Assembly: GCA_963667005.1 (NCBI GenBank)
Contig: OY762937.1
Location: 2,914,001-2,978,000, forward strand
DNA length: 64,000 nucleotides
Direction: 5' to 3'
Source of the DNA: G963662605 sp963667005
Lineage (GTDB): Bacteria > Bacteroidota > Ignavibacteria > Ignavibacteriales > Ignavibacteriaceae
Shown here: positions 51,667 to 61,019 of the stretch, one piece after another
How positions within the stretch are numbered: the stretch's first letter is position 1
Layout: each line of letters starts with the position of its first letter
Program-made: the position numbers and the translations under genes
The notes under the pieces: generated by a model
The model's database searches: none
What the model saw: only the letters and a program-made list of their open reading frames with translations
Told to the model about the DNA's origin: nothing

Positions 51667-54072
51667 ATGAAAAATTATATAAAAGTTCTCGCGTCAATTT
51701 TATTACTTACTGCTTTCTGCAACTCGTATGGACAGGACATCCGGGACATTATCAAGCCCGTCAAAGTAGCAATCGGTAAAGCAGATACTGTACTTGTCAG
51801 CGATTTGTTCTACGCGAAAGAGTATCCAGTTACATTTGAAAAGAACAGTTATCTTAACGTTGTTTTCGATAAATCACAGAATGCCATAGCGATCAGTGCA
51901 CTGGAAAACTTCCCCGGATTTACGCTGTTACAGTTCACCTTGAAAGGTAAAAAATACGCTATACCTGTTGAATTACGGTCTGCTGTGCGGAGTCTCATTC
52001 CGCATAAATTTGCCTATAAACCGGAAGGAAAAGTTTCAAGCGTTGCCGTGTTCGGTAGTTTTAATAACTGGAACAGAAACGCTAATCCTATGTCATTGGT
52101 CAATGGTGTATTCGAAACTACTTTGAATCTTGAACCCGGCAGTTATGTTTATAAACTGGTTGTTGACGGGAAAGAAATTCTTGATCCGTCCAACTCGGAA
52201 ACCACTCCGACCGGATTCGAAAACTTTAATTCCGTTGTTCGTATCACCGATCCGAATCAGGAGAAAGTATTTCTGTTCTCGGATGAATTGAAAAAATCAG
52301 GTTCATCCAATATATTCACCTTCCTTCTGGAAAAGAACGGCAAGCCTGTCAACGCTGCAAAAGAGAATATTTTCGCCCTGCTCGATAATGAAATCATTCC
52401 TGCGGCAGATGTAAAAATCAGCGGCAATAAAATTGAAATTCAGGTCCCGAAAAGCAAATTACCGGGTGATAAACTTGTGCGTGTTGCAGCAACTGTAGGC
52501 GATAAAGCTTCCAATTTGCAATCGGTCTTTTTAGAGAATGGAAAGCCGGTTCAAGCGAACCATAAGAAATTCGCCTGGGAAGACGGCATTATTTATTCAA
52601 TTATGATCGATCGTTTCAATGATGGCGATAAATCAAATTCGATCCCTGTTGTTCACGATTCATTATTTCCGCAGGCCAATTATCAAGGCGGCGATTTTCA
52701 GGGCATCATCAATAAGATTGATGAAGGTTACTTTGACAAATTAGGCATCAACGTACTGTGGGTTTCGCCGGTATATGATAACCCGAATGACGCTTATCGT
52801 GAATCGCCTGCCCCTCACCGCTGGTACAGCGGTTATCACGGTTACTGGCCTATCAGCAGCTACAGTGTTGAAGAGAAGTTCGGAACTTTTGCCAAGCTTC
52901 AGGAGCTCGTTGATAAAGCTCATAAACATCATATTAAAGTCCTTTTAGATATTGTGGCTCATCACGTTCATATCGAACATCCTTATTATAAACAACATCC
53001 TGATTGGTTCGGTAAACTTGACCTCCCCGACGGTAGAAAGAACCTCCGTCTGTGGGATGAATACAGATTGACCACATGGTTCGAACCGTATATGCCTTCA
53101 TTTGATTATACGTCATCCAAACAGGCAATTGATACAATGTCAGCAAATTGTGTATGGTGGCTTAAACAAACCCATGCCGATGGATTCCGTCATGATGCCG
53201 TGAAGCATGTGCCGAATTTATTCTGGCGAGCTTTAACCAGACAATTGAAGCAGGATATTGAGATTCCTGAGCACAAAAAAGTATATCAAATCGGCGAGAC
53301 ATTCGGAGATAATAATTTAATAGCTTCGTATGTTAATAACGGACAATTGAGCGCTCAGTTTAATTTCAATCTTTCGTATGAATCCATTCCGGTTTTTCTG
53401 GATAACGATATATCATTCCAAACCCTTGATTATTTCATGGAAAAAACTTTTGCGGCATTCGGATATAACCATATCATGGGCAATATCATGGATAGCCATG
53501 ATAAGGTACGGTTCATGGCATATGCGGACGGGAAAGTCGGCAAGCAAGGTGTAGACACCAGAGAAATGGCATGGAACAATCCTCCGACGGTTGATAATCC
53601 TTCAAGCTATGATAAAGCAAAATTATTCTACGCTTTTATGTTCACCACTCCGGGGTTACCGACAATTTACTACGGTTCTGAATTCGGTATGACCGGTGCC
53701 GATGATCCGGATAATAGACGCATGATGCGTTTCGGTGATGCCTTATCGGCGAACGAAAAACATATGCTCAACGAAACGAGCCAGATCATCAAACTGCGCA
53801 ATTCACATTCAGCTTTACGCTACGGTGATTTCTACGGCCTTCAGGCAGACAATAAAACCTATACATACATGCGCTCGGACTATAACGAACGTCTGATCGT
53901 GGTATTGAATAAGAGTGAAGAGGCTGCTTCTGTGGCATTTTCAATCCCGCAGTCTGTGTCTGTTAAGAGTTTAGTTGATGTGGTGAGCGGAGAGAAGATT
54001 TCTGTTAAAGATAATTCAGTAACGCTTACTGCGCCAAAGATAGGATATAGAATTTTTAAAGTATTAAAGTAG
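51667..54072 (+). CDS. secreted GH13 alpha-amylase/neopullulanase-like enzyme
   Basis: The 801-residue protein has a signal peptide (YIKVLASILLLTAFCNSYG then QD), a CBM48/E-set domain (VAVFGSFNNWNRNANPMSLVNG, about residues 115-175), a further domain and the GH13 barrel: region I D428IVAHH with His where Asn is usual, region II GFRHDAVKH (nucleophile D510), region III IGETFGD (E544) and region IV MDSHDKVRF (H611, D612). The C-terminal beta domain ends in GYRIFKVLK. It should hydrolyse starch or cyclodextrin outside the cytoplasm (SusA/neopullulanase type), feeding the transporter upstream. Confidence 0.9.
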   Translation: MKNYIKVLASILLLTAFCNSYGQDIRDIIKPVKVAIGKADTVLVSDLFYAKEYPVTFEKNSYLNVVFDKSQNAIAISALENFPGFTLLQFTLKGKKYAIPVELRSAVRSLIPHKFAYKPEGKVSSVAVFGSFNNWNRNANPMSLVNGVFETTLNLEPGSYVYKLVVDGKEILDPSNSETTPTGFENFNSVVRITDPNQEKVFLFSDELKKSGSSNIFTFLLEKNGKPVNAAKENIFALLDNEIIPAADVKISGNKIEIQVPKSKLPGDKLVRVAATVGDKASNLQSVFLENGKPVQANHKKFAWEDGIIYSIMIDRFNDGDKSNSIPVVHDSLFPQANYQGGDFQGIINKIDEGYFDKLGINVLWVSPVYDNPNDAYRESPAPHRWYSGYHGYWPISSYSVEEKFGTFAKLQELVDKAHKHHIKVLLDIVAHHVHIEHPYYKQHPDWFGKLDLPDGRKNLRLWDEYRLTTWFEPYMPSFDYTSSKQAIDTMSANCVWWLKQTHADGFRHDAVKHVPNLFWRALTRQLKQDIEIPEHKKVYQIGETFGDNNLIASYVNNGQLSAQFNFNLSYESIPVFLDNDISFQTLDYFMEKTFAAFGYNHIMGNIMDSHDKVRFMAYADGKVGKQGVDTREMAWNNPPTVDNPSSYDKAKLFYAFMFTTPGLPTIYYGSEFGMTGADDPDNRRMMRFGDALSANEKHMLNETSQIIKLRNSHSALRYGDFYGLQADNKTYTYMRSDYNERLIVVLNKSEEAASVAFSIPQSVSVKSLVDVVSGEKISVKDNSVTLTAPKIGYRIFKVLK

Positions 54073-54083
54073 AAATGCATTCT

Positions 54084-54117
54084 TTCCTAACCCACGGGTT
54101 AACCCGTGGGTTAGGAA
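54084..54117. repeat. perfect 34-base palindrome between convergent genes
   Basis: Seventeen-base arms (54084-54100 and 54101-54117) are exact reverse complements with no spacer; the core is ACCCACGGGTTAACCCGTGG. It lies 12 bases after the amylase stop and 15 before the end of ftsY. It could act as a two-way terminator, though no U-tract follows on either side, or be a REP-like repeat. It is unrelated in sequence to the two larger palindromic elements. Confidence 0.75.
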
Positions 54118-54131
54118 GATATGATGAATAT

Positions 54132-55070
54132 CTATCCAAACAACGCGTCTACAAATTCTCTTGGCGAGAATGTCTGCAAGTCCTCAATACCTTCCCCGAC
54201 CCCGATATACCGTACAGGTTTATTTTGTTTATCACAAATCTGAATGACCGCGCCGCCTTTTGCAGTACCGTCTAATTTGGTGATTACAAGTCCGGTCAGT
54301 GGAATTGATTTCGAAAATTCTTCAGCCTGGATGAGTGCATTCTGACCTGTAGTACCATCAAGAACAAGAAATGATTCATGAGGGGCGTTCGGCACTACTT
54401 TCTGAATAACCCGATTGATCTTTTTCAACTCGTCCATAAGATTGATTTTCGTGTGGAGGCGTCCCGCAGTATCAATAATTACCACGTCGTATTTTTCTTT
54501 TACAGCAGTCTGAACTGTCTCAAATGCAACGGAAGAAGGATCACTTCCTGTACCCTTTTGAACGATTGCGACGTCCGCTCTTTTCGCCCAAACTTCTAAT
54601 TGTTCATTTGCTGCGGCTCTAAATGTATCTGCTGCACCAATGATGACTTTGAGTCCTGAGCTCTTAAAATTGCGCGCCAGTTTGCCGATAGTAGTAGTTT
54701 TTCCGGCTCCGTTAATACCGACAACGATAATAACGAACGGTTTGTGTTTTTCTAATGCCGGTTGAAATTCTTCACTGCTTCCGGTATCCACGAGTAAATC
54801 ACTGATAACGTCCTTAACCGTTCTGATGATTGCTGCCTCGCCTTTTTCATCGGCACCCGCGAGTCTCTTTTTCACTTCCAGAATGATCTTTTCAGAGGTA
54901 TCCAGACCCACGTCTGATGTCAAAAGAATTTCTTCGATTTCCGCCAATACTTCTTCGTCTAATTTAGCCTTACCCGTGACTGTTTCGGAAATCCGGGTAA
55001 CGATCTTTTCTCTTGTTTTAGCTAAGCCGTTTTTCAGCTTATCAAAATTTAAATTCTTAAATAACTTCAC
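54132..55070 (-). CDS. ftsY: signal recognition particle receptor FtsY
   Basis: The 312-residue SRP GTPase has the N-domain (RISETVTGKAKLDEEVLAEIEE) and the G-domain: GINGAGKTTTIGKLARNF, DTFRAAANEQL, DTAGRLHTK, TKLDGTAKGG and GVGEGIEDLQTFSPREFVDALFG. There is no long acidic A domain, so membrane contact depends on the short N-terminal helix. The start is GTG at 55070, overlapping the pgsA stop. It targets ribosome-nascent chains to the Sec translocon. Confidence 0.96.
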   Translation of the reverse strand: MKLFKNLNFDKLKNGLAKTREKIVTRISETVTGKAKLDEEVLAEIEEILLTSDVGLDTSEKIILEVKKRLAGADEKGEAAIIRTVKDVISDLLVDTGSSEEFQPALEKHKPFVIIVVGINGAGKTTTIGKLARNFKSSGLKVIIGAADTFRAAANEQLEVWAKRADVAIVQKGTGSDPSSVAFETVQTAVKEKYDVVIIDTAGRLHTKINLMDELKKINRVIQKVVPNAPHESFLVLDGTTGQNALIQAEEFSKSIPLTGLVITKLDGTAKGGAVIQICDKQNKPVRYIGVGEGIEDLQTFSPREFVDALFG

Positions 55071-55630
55071 TCTTTTCTTTTTCCTTTCATAACCCCGAAC
55101 GCCCGGGTTCCATAAGCCACGAGCGAGGCAACACTCATTATGACTATTGCCAGCATAAACAAATAATTGACCACGTAATTTTTCCCTGCCAGATCAAGCA
55201 TCATAAATATGATGTAGAATCCAATAACAAGCACTGTACCTTTGCCGAGATAATTGGATGGAAGCACCATCCCTATCTTCTTTGTAACAAATATACCGGC
55301 AACAAAAATTATGATGTCCCTAATAATGATAATCCAGAATAACGCGGGTATGAGTCGCCCATGTAAAAACAGTTGGAGAATGATTATACCAACGCATACC
55401 TTATCGGCAAGCGGATCAATAATCTTACCCCATTCACTCACCTGATCAAATTTCCTTGCAAGATATCCGTCCATCAAATCGGTTATTACTGCCGCTAACG
55501 TCAACAGCACTGCCCAATTATTCGGACCTTTGTTATCGTTGTTGAGCAAAATCCAGAAAGGTATTGCCATTAAAAGCCGGACAAAGCTTAAAAAATTCGA
55601 TATTGTAAATAGTCTGCCTAAATTCTTCAT
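55067..55630 (-). CDS. pgsA: CDP-diacylglycerol-glycerol-3-phosphate 3-phosphatidyltransferase
   Basis: This 187-residue integral membrane enzyme makes phosphatidylglycerol phosphate. The CDP-alcohol phosphotransferase signature reads DLMDGYLARKFDQVSEWGKI followed by IDPLADK, giving all the conserved Asp residues. About four to five transmembrane segments follow. Its ATG overlaps the stop of the subtilase gene (ATGA), and its 3' end overlaps ftsY, so the trio is translationally coupled. Confidence 0.92.
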   Translation of the reverse strand: MKNLGRLFTISNFLSFVRLLMAIPFWILLNNDNKGPNNWAVLLTLAAVITDLMDGYLARKFDQVSEWGKIIDPLADKVCVGIIILQLFLHGRLIPALFWIIIIRDIIIFVAGIFVTKKIGMVLPSNYLGKGTVLVIGFYIIFMMLDLAGKNYVVNYLFMLAIVIMSVASLVAYGTRAFGVMKGKRKE

Positions 55631-58600
55631 CGTATCACCATAAACTTTAATATTTTCTTCGAGATTTCCTGATTGTTGCTATTGAGCTGGGTTACTTGAT
55701 ACAGATAAACTCCCGTTGGAATAAGATTGCCGTCAGAATCACGTAAGTTCCATGAAATACCGCCGTTACCGTCTTTCTCGTTCAGATCAACAATCTTTTT
55801 CCCATGCAGGTTGAAGACATGAATTTTTGCAAACTCCGGCAGGTTAGCAAACGTAATTTTCGAATTATCCGTAACATGTGCGACCGGATTCGGATAAACA
55901 TAAACACTATTCAAATCATTCGCGTAGTCAGCCAGAATAATTGTTGAGCCGGCACCTTCATTGATTGCAACACTTCCTGATGCCGCTGATGAATGCACAC
56001 CTGAAATATGCAATGTATAATCAATGCCGACAGACCCGACGGGTTTATTACCCCGAAATGATAAATAGACTTTTGTGGGATCTGATGCATCAAATGTAAT
56101 ATCAGAAATCGTATTTGCCGGATTAATATTATAATGTGCCTTGTTTGCGAATAAGCTTTGGTCAACCGGCAGATTGAACTTTATAGAAACTTTGTACGGG
56201 TCGAGGATTTCAAAGCTTTCCACAAAGAACGTTGAAGTCGCTGTTTGCGATTGAAACTTCACTTTGATAGAATCCGCTGGTACCGGTGATGAATACAGAT
56301 CAAGAAGTCCTGATATGTAAAATGTATAGGATGATATTGTATCCGTCGTGGGGAATGATACTAAATACGAGTACTGGCTTGCTGCAGTTACCGCATCCGG
56401 GTATGTGATGTTCCCCTGCGTGTCCTTGAGATAAAATACTTTGTAGTCAGTCACTGCACTTGATACCATGGCAGAAAATTCAACCACAATCGCCTTCCCA
56501 GCGTTGATCGAATATTGTTTCAGCTGGCCGGGTGTATGATGGAAAACCGGAATAATTTTCGAGAATCCGGAAATCGTTGTTCCTGAGACAGCTTTGATTC
56601 CATAGTAATATGTTGAGGAACGGCTGACCTGTTTATCGTAGTAGTATTTCTGGTTGGTGGAATCAATCAGTGCAAGGTTTTGAGCTGTTGTTCCGTGGTA
56701 AATGTAAAATTTAGAATAACCGCTTTCCCAATTCAGCAAAACATTCGATGAATCGACACTATATCCGGTTAATCCGGAGGGTGAAATCATTGCATTATTA
56801 ACATCAAGCTGAATGAAGGAAATTTTATCGCTCTGAGGTAAAGCAATTTCGGGAATACCGTCTTTATTCAGATCCCCGACAAACACGGAGGCAGAATTAA
56901 TATTCTCATGGTACGAAATGCAGTTACTTACCCCACCGGAATTTTTTATGACATAAGCATACGGGAAAGTGAACAGCAGCAGCTCATCGCCTTTTTCATT
57001 ATCAACATTTGCAAGTTTTATTGAGTTAGATGCTTTCTGCGTGAGGAAACTATATTGGTCCGAAGGATCAATAAAACATTTGTCGTATAGAATGTTTAGA
57101 GTTTTACCCTTAAAATTGAACACAAGCACCCTATAATAAGATGCAAGATCAACCGCAGTAACAGAGTGCAGAATCACAGCTAAATCTGTAGTACCATCGT
57201 TATCGAAATCACCGCTCGTGATATATGAACTCGATGAAGTCATTCCCGTACTGAACGAGCGAGTAGGATCCGGCTTGATATTGTTCTTTGCGATGACATT
57301 GTAACACAGAACATCACCATCTGAATCAATCGTCCAAATCTCGTTCTTGCCGTCCTTATCTGCGTCAATCAGCAAGGCATTCGGGTAATCGAAATTGTTA
57401 TTTCCATATCCTACGGGAGAGAAATTGCTAAATGTAATGAGTGAATCTAATGTAAAATCAGCGCCTACTTGATAAACAGACATACTGGTATCACGCGTAA
57501 CAGCCAGTACTTCCGTAGTTCCATCATTTGCAATATCTTTTGCGAATATCGGCCAAAATGAACCGGTTTCACGTTTAGCTGTATCCTTGAACGCCGTAGA
57601 ATTCATTGCATTCTGTTCAAGAATGTATCCATTCCTCTGCCAGTTGGTTAGTAAATCCAGCTTTCCGTTCTTATTAAAATCACCTGCATCTTTTATAATT
57701 CTCTGAGTTAATGAATCCTTAAGTGTGAAATTATTATTTGAAAAAGAATAGAAATATGTTTTGCTAAGGTCGCCATTCAGATTAAATAGTATATCAGTCG
57801 TATCGGATGAAGTAATATTCAATGGACGATTAAAGAGACTTCCTGCCGGCAAAGAATAGCTCATCTCGGTATAAGATTTTTGAGTGAAGTAACCGTCAGT
57901 CGTAATATCGAAATACCTGCCGAGAGTATCTTTTACAATAGTCTTTATACCCTGCAAATTTTCCAGCTCAAGATATAATTCATATTCCGTTGAGGCTTTG
58001 ATCATATTCAGCGGAATGAACCCAAAGTGATCTTTTTTGACATAATTGTTATTTACCGCAAATCCGTCCAATGAAACGAATTGGAAAGGGATTGTCCCCT
58101 TTTCACGGTAGTACAATCTCACCAAACCGGCTTCAGCCGTATACGATGCGGCGCTGATAGTCGGTTTATCACCGTAGTATGTTTGGAGCAGTGAGTAATA
58201 TAAAATTTTGGGCGCGGACTTACTATGATGGACATAGATCCGTTCTTCTAACGTACTGCCATTGGTCTGGTTCATTAAAAGACGCAGCGTAACTGTCGTA
58301 TCACCAACAGCTGAGAGGTCAAGCGTAAAAATCAATTTATTTGATATCTGTGATACCTGTGCTTGCAGCATCGGATTGAAGGAAGAAGGATTCGTCCCGA
58401 TACCATACGAGAATTCATAATTCTTGAAGTATGGCGACATCACCGTAGCATATACGGCGACCGTATCATACTTAGTTGAGTAGTCCATTGCCGGGTAATC
58501 AAATTTTACAATAGCCGGAGCCAATACTTGCAATGCTCGAGCGGCATTCAAACGCCCGGAGCCGCTGTGAATATCCCAGCCCTTCGCCTCAATATCATCA

Positions 58601-59883
58601 GCAGTAGACTTGAGAATCTGTTTCACTTCTTCATTGGTAAAATTACCTTTTGAGAGTATCAATCCCGCTGTACCGCTCACATAAGGTGTGGAAAATGATG
58701 TTCCACTTAATGAGCCATAAGAATTATTTCTCTGCGTTGAAAGGATGTCAGTACCAGGAGCTACCAAATCCAAAGTGGAGCCGTACGTTGAATTCGAAGA
58801 TACATAATCTTCGCGTGTAGAATTACCGACACTGATTACCTCACTATAGCCTGAAGGATAATGAAGTGTATCATTTGTAGTATTTCCAGAACTGGCAATC
58901 AAAACAACATTTTTTGAGTATGCGTACCGGATAACGTCGCGCAAAACATAAGAAAAAGAATTATCACCAAAGCTCATATTTATTACTTTGGCGCCCATCT
59001 TTGTAGCATATAAAATTGCAGACGCAACATCCGATTCTTCGCCGTTTCCATGCGGATCAAATGCCCGGCAGTTCAGTATACGTACATTTGGAGCAATTCC
59101 AGCAACACCAATCGTATTATTTGTCTCGGCTCCGATAACACCCGCAACGGCAGTACCATGCGAAAGTGAATGCTGATCCATCGGATCATTATCCCAGTTA
59201 AGATAATCACCACCCGTTGAATCGAACGGAAAACCATACCGGTTCACAAAATCCCACCCCATATAATCGTCAACAAATCCGTCACCATCATCATCAATCC
59301 CGTTGAACCTTTTATCGTTGCCGTAGGCATCGAGTCCGGTCTCCCCTTTGTTGATGTAAATTTTATTTTTCAAGTCGGGGTGCAGGTAATCAATACCGGT
59401 ATCAATAACGCCAACAATGACCGTATCTTCGCCCATGGTAATATTCCATGCAGCGGGAGCCCCTATTTTTGCCAATGCCCACTGTTGAGTATAAAGACTG
59501 TCATTGGGAGTAAAATCCACTTTATAGGTATGTCCGGCTTGTACATACTCGATATTGTCAGAATTGTCCAACATCGAAGCGAATGTTACCGAATCAATAT
59601 CCTGCGCCAGTTTTATGACAATAATTCTCGATAGAATTTCATGCGTAGTATTGATGCGGTCGGATAACACAGAAACCGAATTAATTAACTGAGTGGATTT
59701 TTGAAGGGACTGGGTGCTTTTAAATATTTGCTTTTGACGGGCTAATGAGCTTACTTCACCTATCTGTACATTGCTTTTATAGCGTATGAAATATGTTTTT
59801 TGCGGATATACATTCCCCGACATCAGCCAGAAACACAGGAATAACGGAATGATAAATCTTTTAAGTAAGCGCTGTTTTAGCAT
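55627..59883 (-). CDS. giant secreted subtilisin-like serine protease with FG-GAP-like repeats and T9SS-like C-terminal sorting domain
   Basis: The 1418-residue protein has a signal peptide (FIIPLFLCFWLMSGNVYP), a propeptide to about residue 130 and an S8 domain with D161 (GVIDTGIDY), H242 (SHGTAVAGVIG) and S396 (SGTSFSTPYVSG). A beta-rich region follows, then FG-GAP/VCBS-like Ca loops (DFNKNGKLD, DKDGKNEIW, DFDNDGTTD, DLNKDGIPE; about residues 730-1030), fibronectin-like segments and a C-terminal domain (residues ~1320-1418) with YPNPVAH and GVYLYQV motifs as in type IX/FlgD-like sorting domains. It probably works at the cell surface or outside. The 3' end overlaps pgsA. Confidence 0.9.
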   Translation of the reverse strand: MLKQRLLKRFIIPLFLCFWLMSGNVYPQKTYFIRYKSNVQIGEVSSLARQKQIFKSTQSLQKSTQLINSVSVLSDRINTTHEILSRIIVIKLAQDIDSVTFASMLDNSDNIEYVQAGHTYKVDFTPNDSLYTQQWALAKIGAPAAWNITMGEDTVIVGVIDTGIDYLHPDLKNKIYINKGETGLDAYGNDKRFNGIDDDGDGFVDDYMGWDFVNRYGFPFDSTGGDYLNWDNDPMDQHSLSHGTAVAGVIGAETNNTIGVAGIAPNVRILNCRAFDPHGNGEESDVASAILYATKMGAKVINMSFGDNSFSYVLRDVIRYAYSKNVVLIASSGNTTNDTLHYPSGYSEVISVGNSTREDYVSSNSTYGSTLDLVAPGTDILSTQRNNSYGSLSGTSFSTPYVSGTAGLILSKGNFTNEEVKQILKSTADDIEAKGWDIHSGSGRLNAARALQVLAPAIVKFDYPAMDYSTKYDTVAVYATVMSPYFKNYEFSYGIGTNPSSFNPMLQAQVSQISNKLIFTLDLSAVGDTTVTLRLLMNQTNGSTLEERIYVHHSKSAPKILYYSLLQTYYGDKPTISAASYTAEAGLVRLYYREKGTIPFQFVSLDGFAVNNNYVKKDHFGFIPLNMIKASTEYELYLELENLQGIKTIVKDTLGRYFDITTDGYFTQKSYTEMSYSLPAGSLFNRPLNITSSDTTDILFNLNGDLSKTYFYSFSNNNFTLKDSLTQRIIKDAGDFNKNGKLDLLTNWQRNGYILEQNAMNSTAFKDTAKRETGSFWPIFAKDIANDGTTEVLAVTRDTSMSVYQVGADFTLDSLITFSNFSPVGYGNNNFDYPNALLIDADKDGKNEIWTIDSDGDVLCYNVIAKNNIKPDPTRSFSTGMTSSSSYITSGDFDNDGTTDLAVILHSVTAVDLASYYRVLVFNFKGKTLNILYDKCFIDPSDQYSFLTQKASNSIKLANVDNEKGDELLLFTFPYAYVIKNSGGVSNCISYHENINSASVFVGDLNKDGIPEIALPQSDKISFIQLDVNNAMISPSGLTGYSVDSSNVLLNWESGYSKFYIYHGTTAQNLALIDSTNQKYYYDKQVSRSSTYYYGIKAVSGTTISGFSKIIPVFHHTPGQLKQYSINAGKAIVVEFSAMVSSAVTDYKVFYLKDTQGNITYPDAVTAASQYSYLVSFPTTDTISSYTFYISGLLDLYSSPVPADSIKVKFQSQTATSTFFVESFEILDPYKVSIKFNLPVDQSLFANKAHYNINPANTISDITFDASDPTKVYLSFRGNKPVGSVGIDYTLHISGVHSSAASGSVAINEGAGSTIILADYANDLNSVYVYPNPVAHVTDNSKITFANLPEFAKIHVFNLHGKKIVDLNEKDGNGGISWNLRDSDGNLIPTGVYLYQVTQLNSNNQEISKKILKFMVIR

Positions 59884-59961
59884 TCAACAAATTTTAAAAT
59901 CAAAGGAATATGAAATTATATATTGTTACAAAGTACAGAAATAATTTGTAAAATTTGATAT

Positions 59962-59986
59962 AAAAAAAGGCACTCAATTGAGTACC
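59962..59986 (-). terminator. intrinsic terminator after tRNA-Pro
   Basis: On the minus strand an 18-base near-palindrome (complement of 59969-59986, one G-T wobble in the stem) begins 6 bases after the discriminator base of the tRNA and is followed by seven T residues (complement of 59962-59968). It is a typical rho-independent terminator for the merR/tRNA-Pro transcript. Confidence 0.8.
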
Positions 59987-59992
59987 TCGTAG

Positions 59993-60067
59993 TCGGAACG
60001 GCGGGATTTGAACCCGCGACCCCTACCACCCCAAGGTAGTGCGCTAGCCGGGCTGCGCCACGTTCCG
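59993..60067 (-). tRNA. tRNA-Pro (anticodon GGG)
   Basis: Read on the minus strand, the 75-base segment folds as a cloverleaf: acceptor CGGAACG/CGTTCCG with discriminator A, D arm GCGC..GCGC, anticodon stem CTACC/GGTAG with loop TTGGGGT (anticodon GGG, reading CCC and CCU), and T arm GCGGG TTCAAAT CCCGC. No CCA is encoded, so a CCA-adding enzyme is required. The mature 5' end is one base after the stop codon of the merR-like gene. Confidence 0.93.
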
Positions 60068-60068
60068 A

Positions 60069-60476
60069 TCAAATAAATTTTGCTAGTTCCTGAAGAATAT
60101 TCTTTAGTTCGATAAAATCGTTTTTATCAAATCCTTTTTTCACGAAAATTGCTTCTGACTTCAGAACCTCCTTAACAGGTTTCACCTCAGCGGTTTCAGC
60201 CGGATGCTCCAGAGCAGCAAGCTCTTCAACTCCCTTCTCCGCGAGCATTTTCTTTGCCCCCTCTATGGTGAATTTCTTGTCTCTGAGTAAAACTTTTATG
60301 ACAAGGATAAGCTGTATATCCTTGTTTGTATATGCTCTATTACCGGACCGGTTCTTTTGAGGTTTGAGCTGCTCGAACTCACTTTCCCAGTACCGAAGAA
60401 CATATTGCTCTACCTCGGTTATTTTACTAACCTCACTGATAGAATAATACAGTTTTTTTATACTGAAGTCTTTCAT
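60069..60476 (-). CDS. MerR-family transcriptional regulator
   Basis: The 135-residue regulator has a MerR winged helix (YYSISEVSKITEVEQYVLRYWESEFEQLKPQK, then NRAYTNKDIQLILVIKVLL) and a C-terminal helical region without clear metal Cys. It begins at the ATG at 60476; the TTG at 60500 would translate the GAGGA ahead of it. The type is the small MerR usual in Bacteroidota/Chlorobiota, with unknown ligand. It shares a transcript end with tRNA-Pro. Confidence 0.87.
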   Translation of the reverse strand: MKDFSIKKLYYSISEVSKITEVEQYVLRYWESEFEQLKPQKNRSGNRAYTNKDIQLILVIKVLLRDKKFTIEGAKKMLAEKGVEELAALEHPAETAEVKPVKEVLKSEAIFVKKGFDKNDFIELKNILQELAKFI

Positions 60477-60584
60477 ATCCTCATAAAACAATTTAAGCAA
60501 AAATAACTAAAGTGTTATTAAATAACAAATAGCTAATAACCTTTAGCGTAATTTATGAACTATGAGGGATATTCCAAACAGAAA

Positions 60585-61019
60585 TTACTTATTTTCTGCC
60601 CAGCGTGTCTCTAAAAGATAAACTCCTGCCAGATAACTATGCTCTCTAAAACCGGATATGTAACCGTCACAGGCAGCAGCAGTTAGTGAGCGGTGTCTAA
60701 AATCTTCTCTCGAGGCTATATTGGATAAATGAACTTCAATTTTGGGTAATTTACAAAGGGTTAGCGCGTCCCGGATAGCAACAGATGAATGTGCATAACC
60801 ACCGGGATTGATGATAACGGCATCAAACTGCCCTTTTGCATTCTGGAGCTGGGTGATGATATCGCCTTCGTAATTGCTCTGGAAAAATGAAAAATAGTGA
60901 TGAGGAAAAGCCTTTTCCATCATTGAGTTAATCTGCTCCATGGTCATAACGCCGTACTGAGATTCCTCTCTCTGCCCGAGCATGTTAAGATTCGGGCCAT
61001 GAATAACCAGTATTTTCAT
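60585..61019 (-). CDS. aroQ: 3-dehydroquinate dehydratase, type II
   Basis: The 144-residue enzyme catalyses the third shikimate step. Motifs: IHGPNLNMLGQREESQYG (catalytic Arg and Tyr of the flexible loop), SNYEGDIITQLQ, INPGGYAHSSVAIRDAL and EVHLSNIASREDFRHRSL with the catalytic His region. The 4-base overlap with the 92-residue gene upstream shows coupling. It stands apart from other aro genes here. Confidence 0.95.
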   Translation of the reverse strand: MKILVIHGPNLNMLGQREESQYGVMTMEQINSMMEKAFPHHYFSFFQSNYEGDIITQLQNAKGQFDAVIINPGGYAHSSVAIRDALTLCKLPKIEVHLSNIASREDFRHRSLTAAACDGYISGFREHSYLAGVYLLETRWAENK

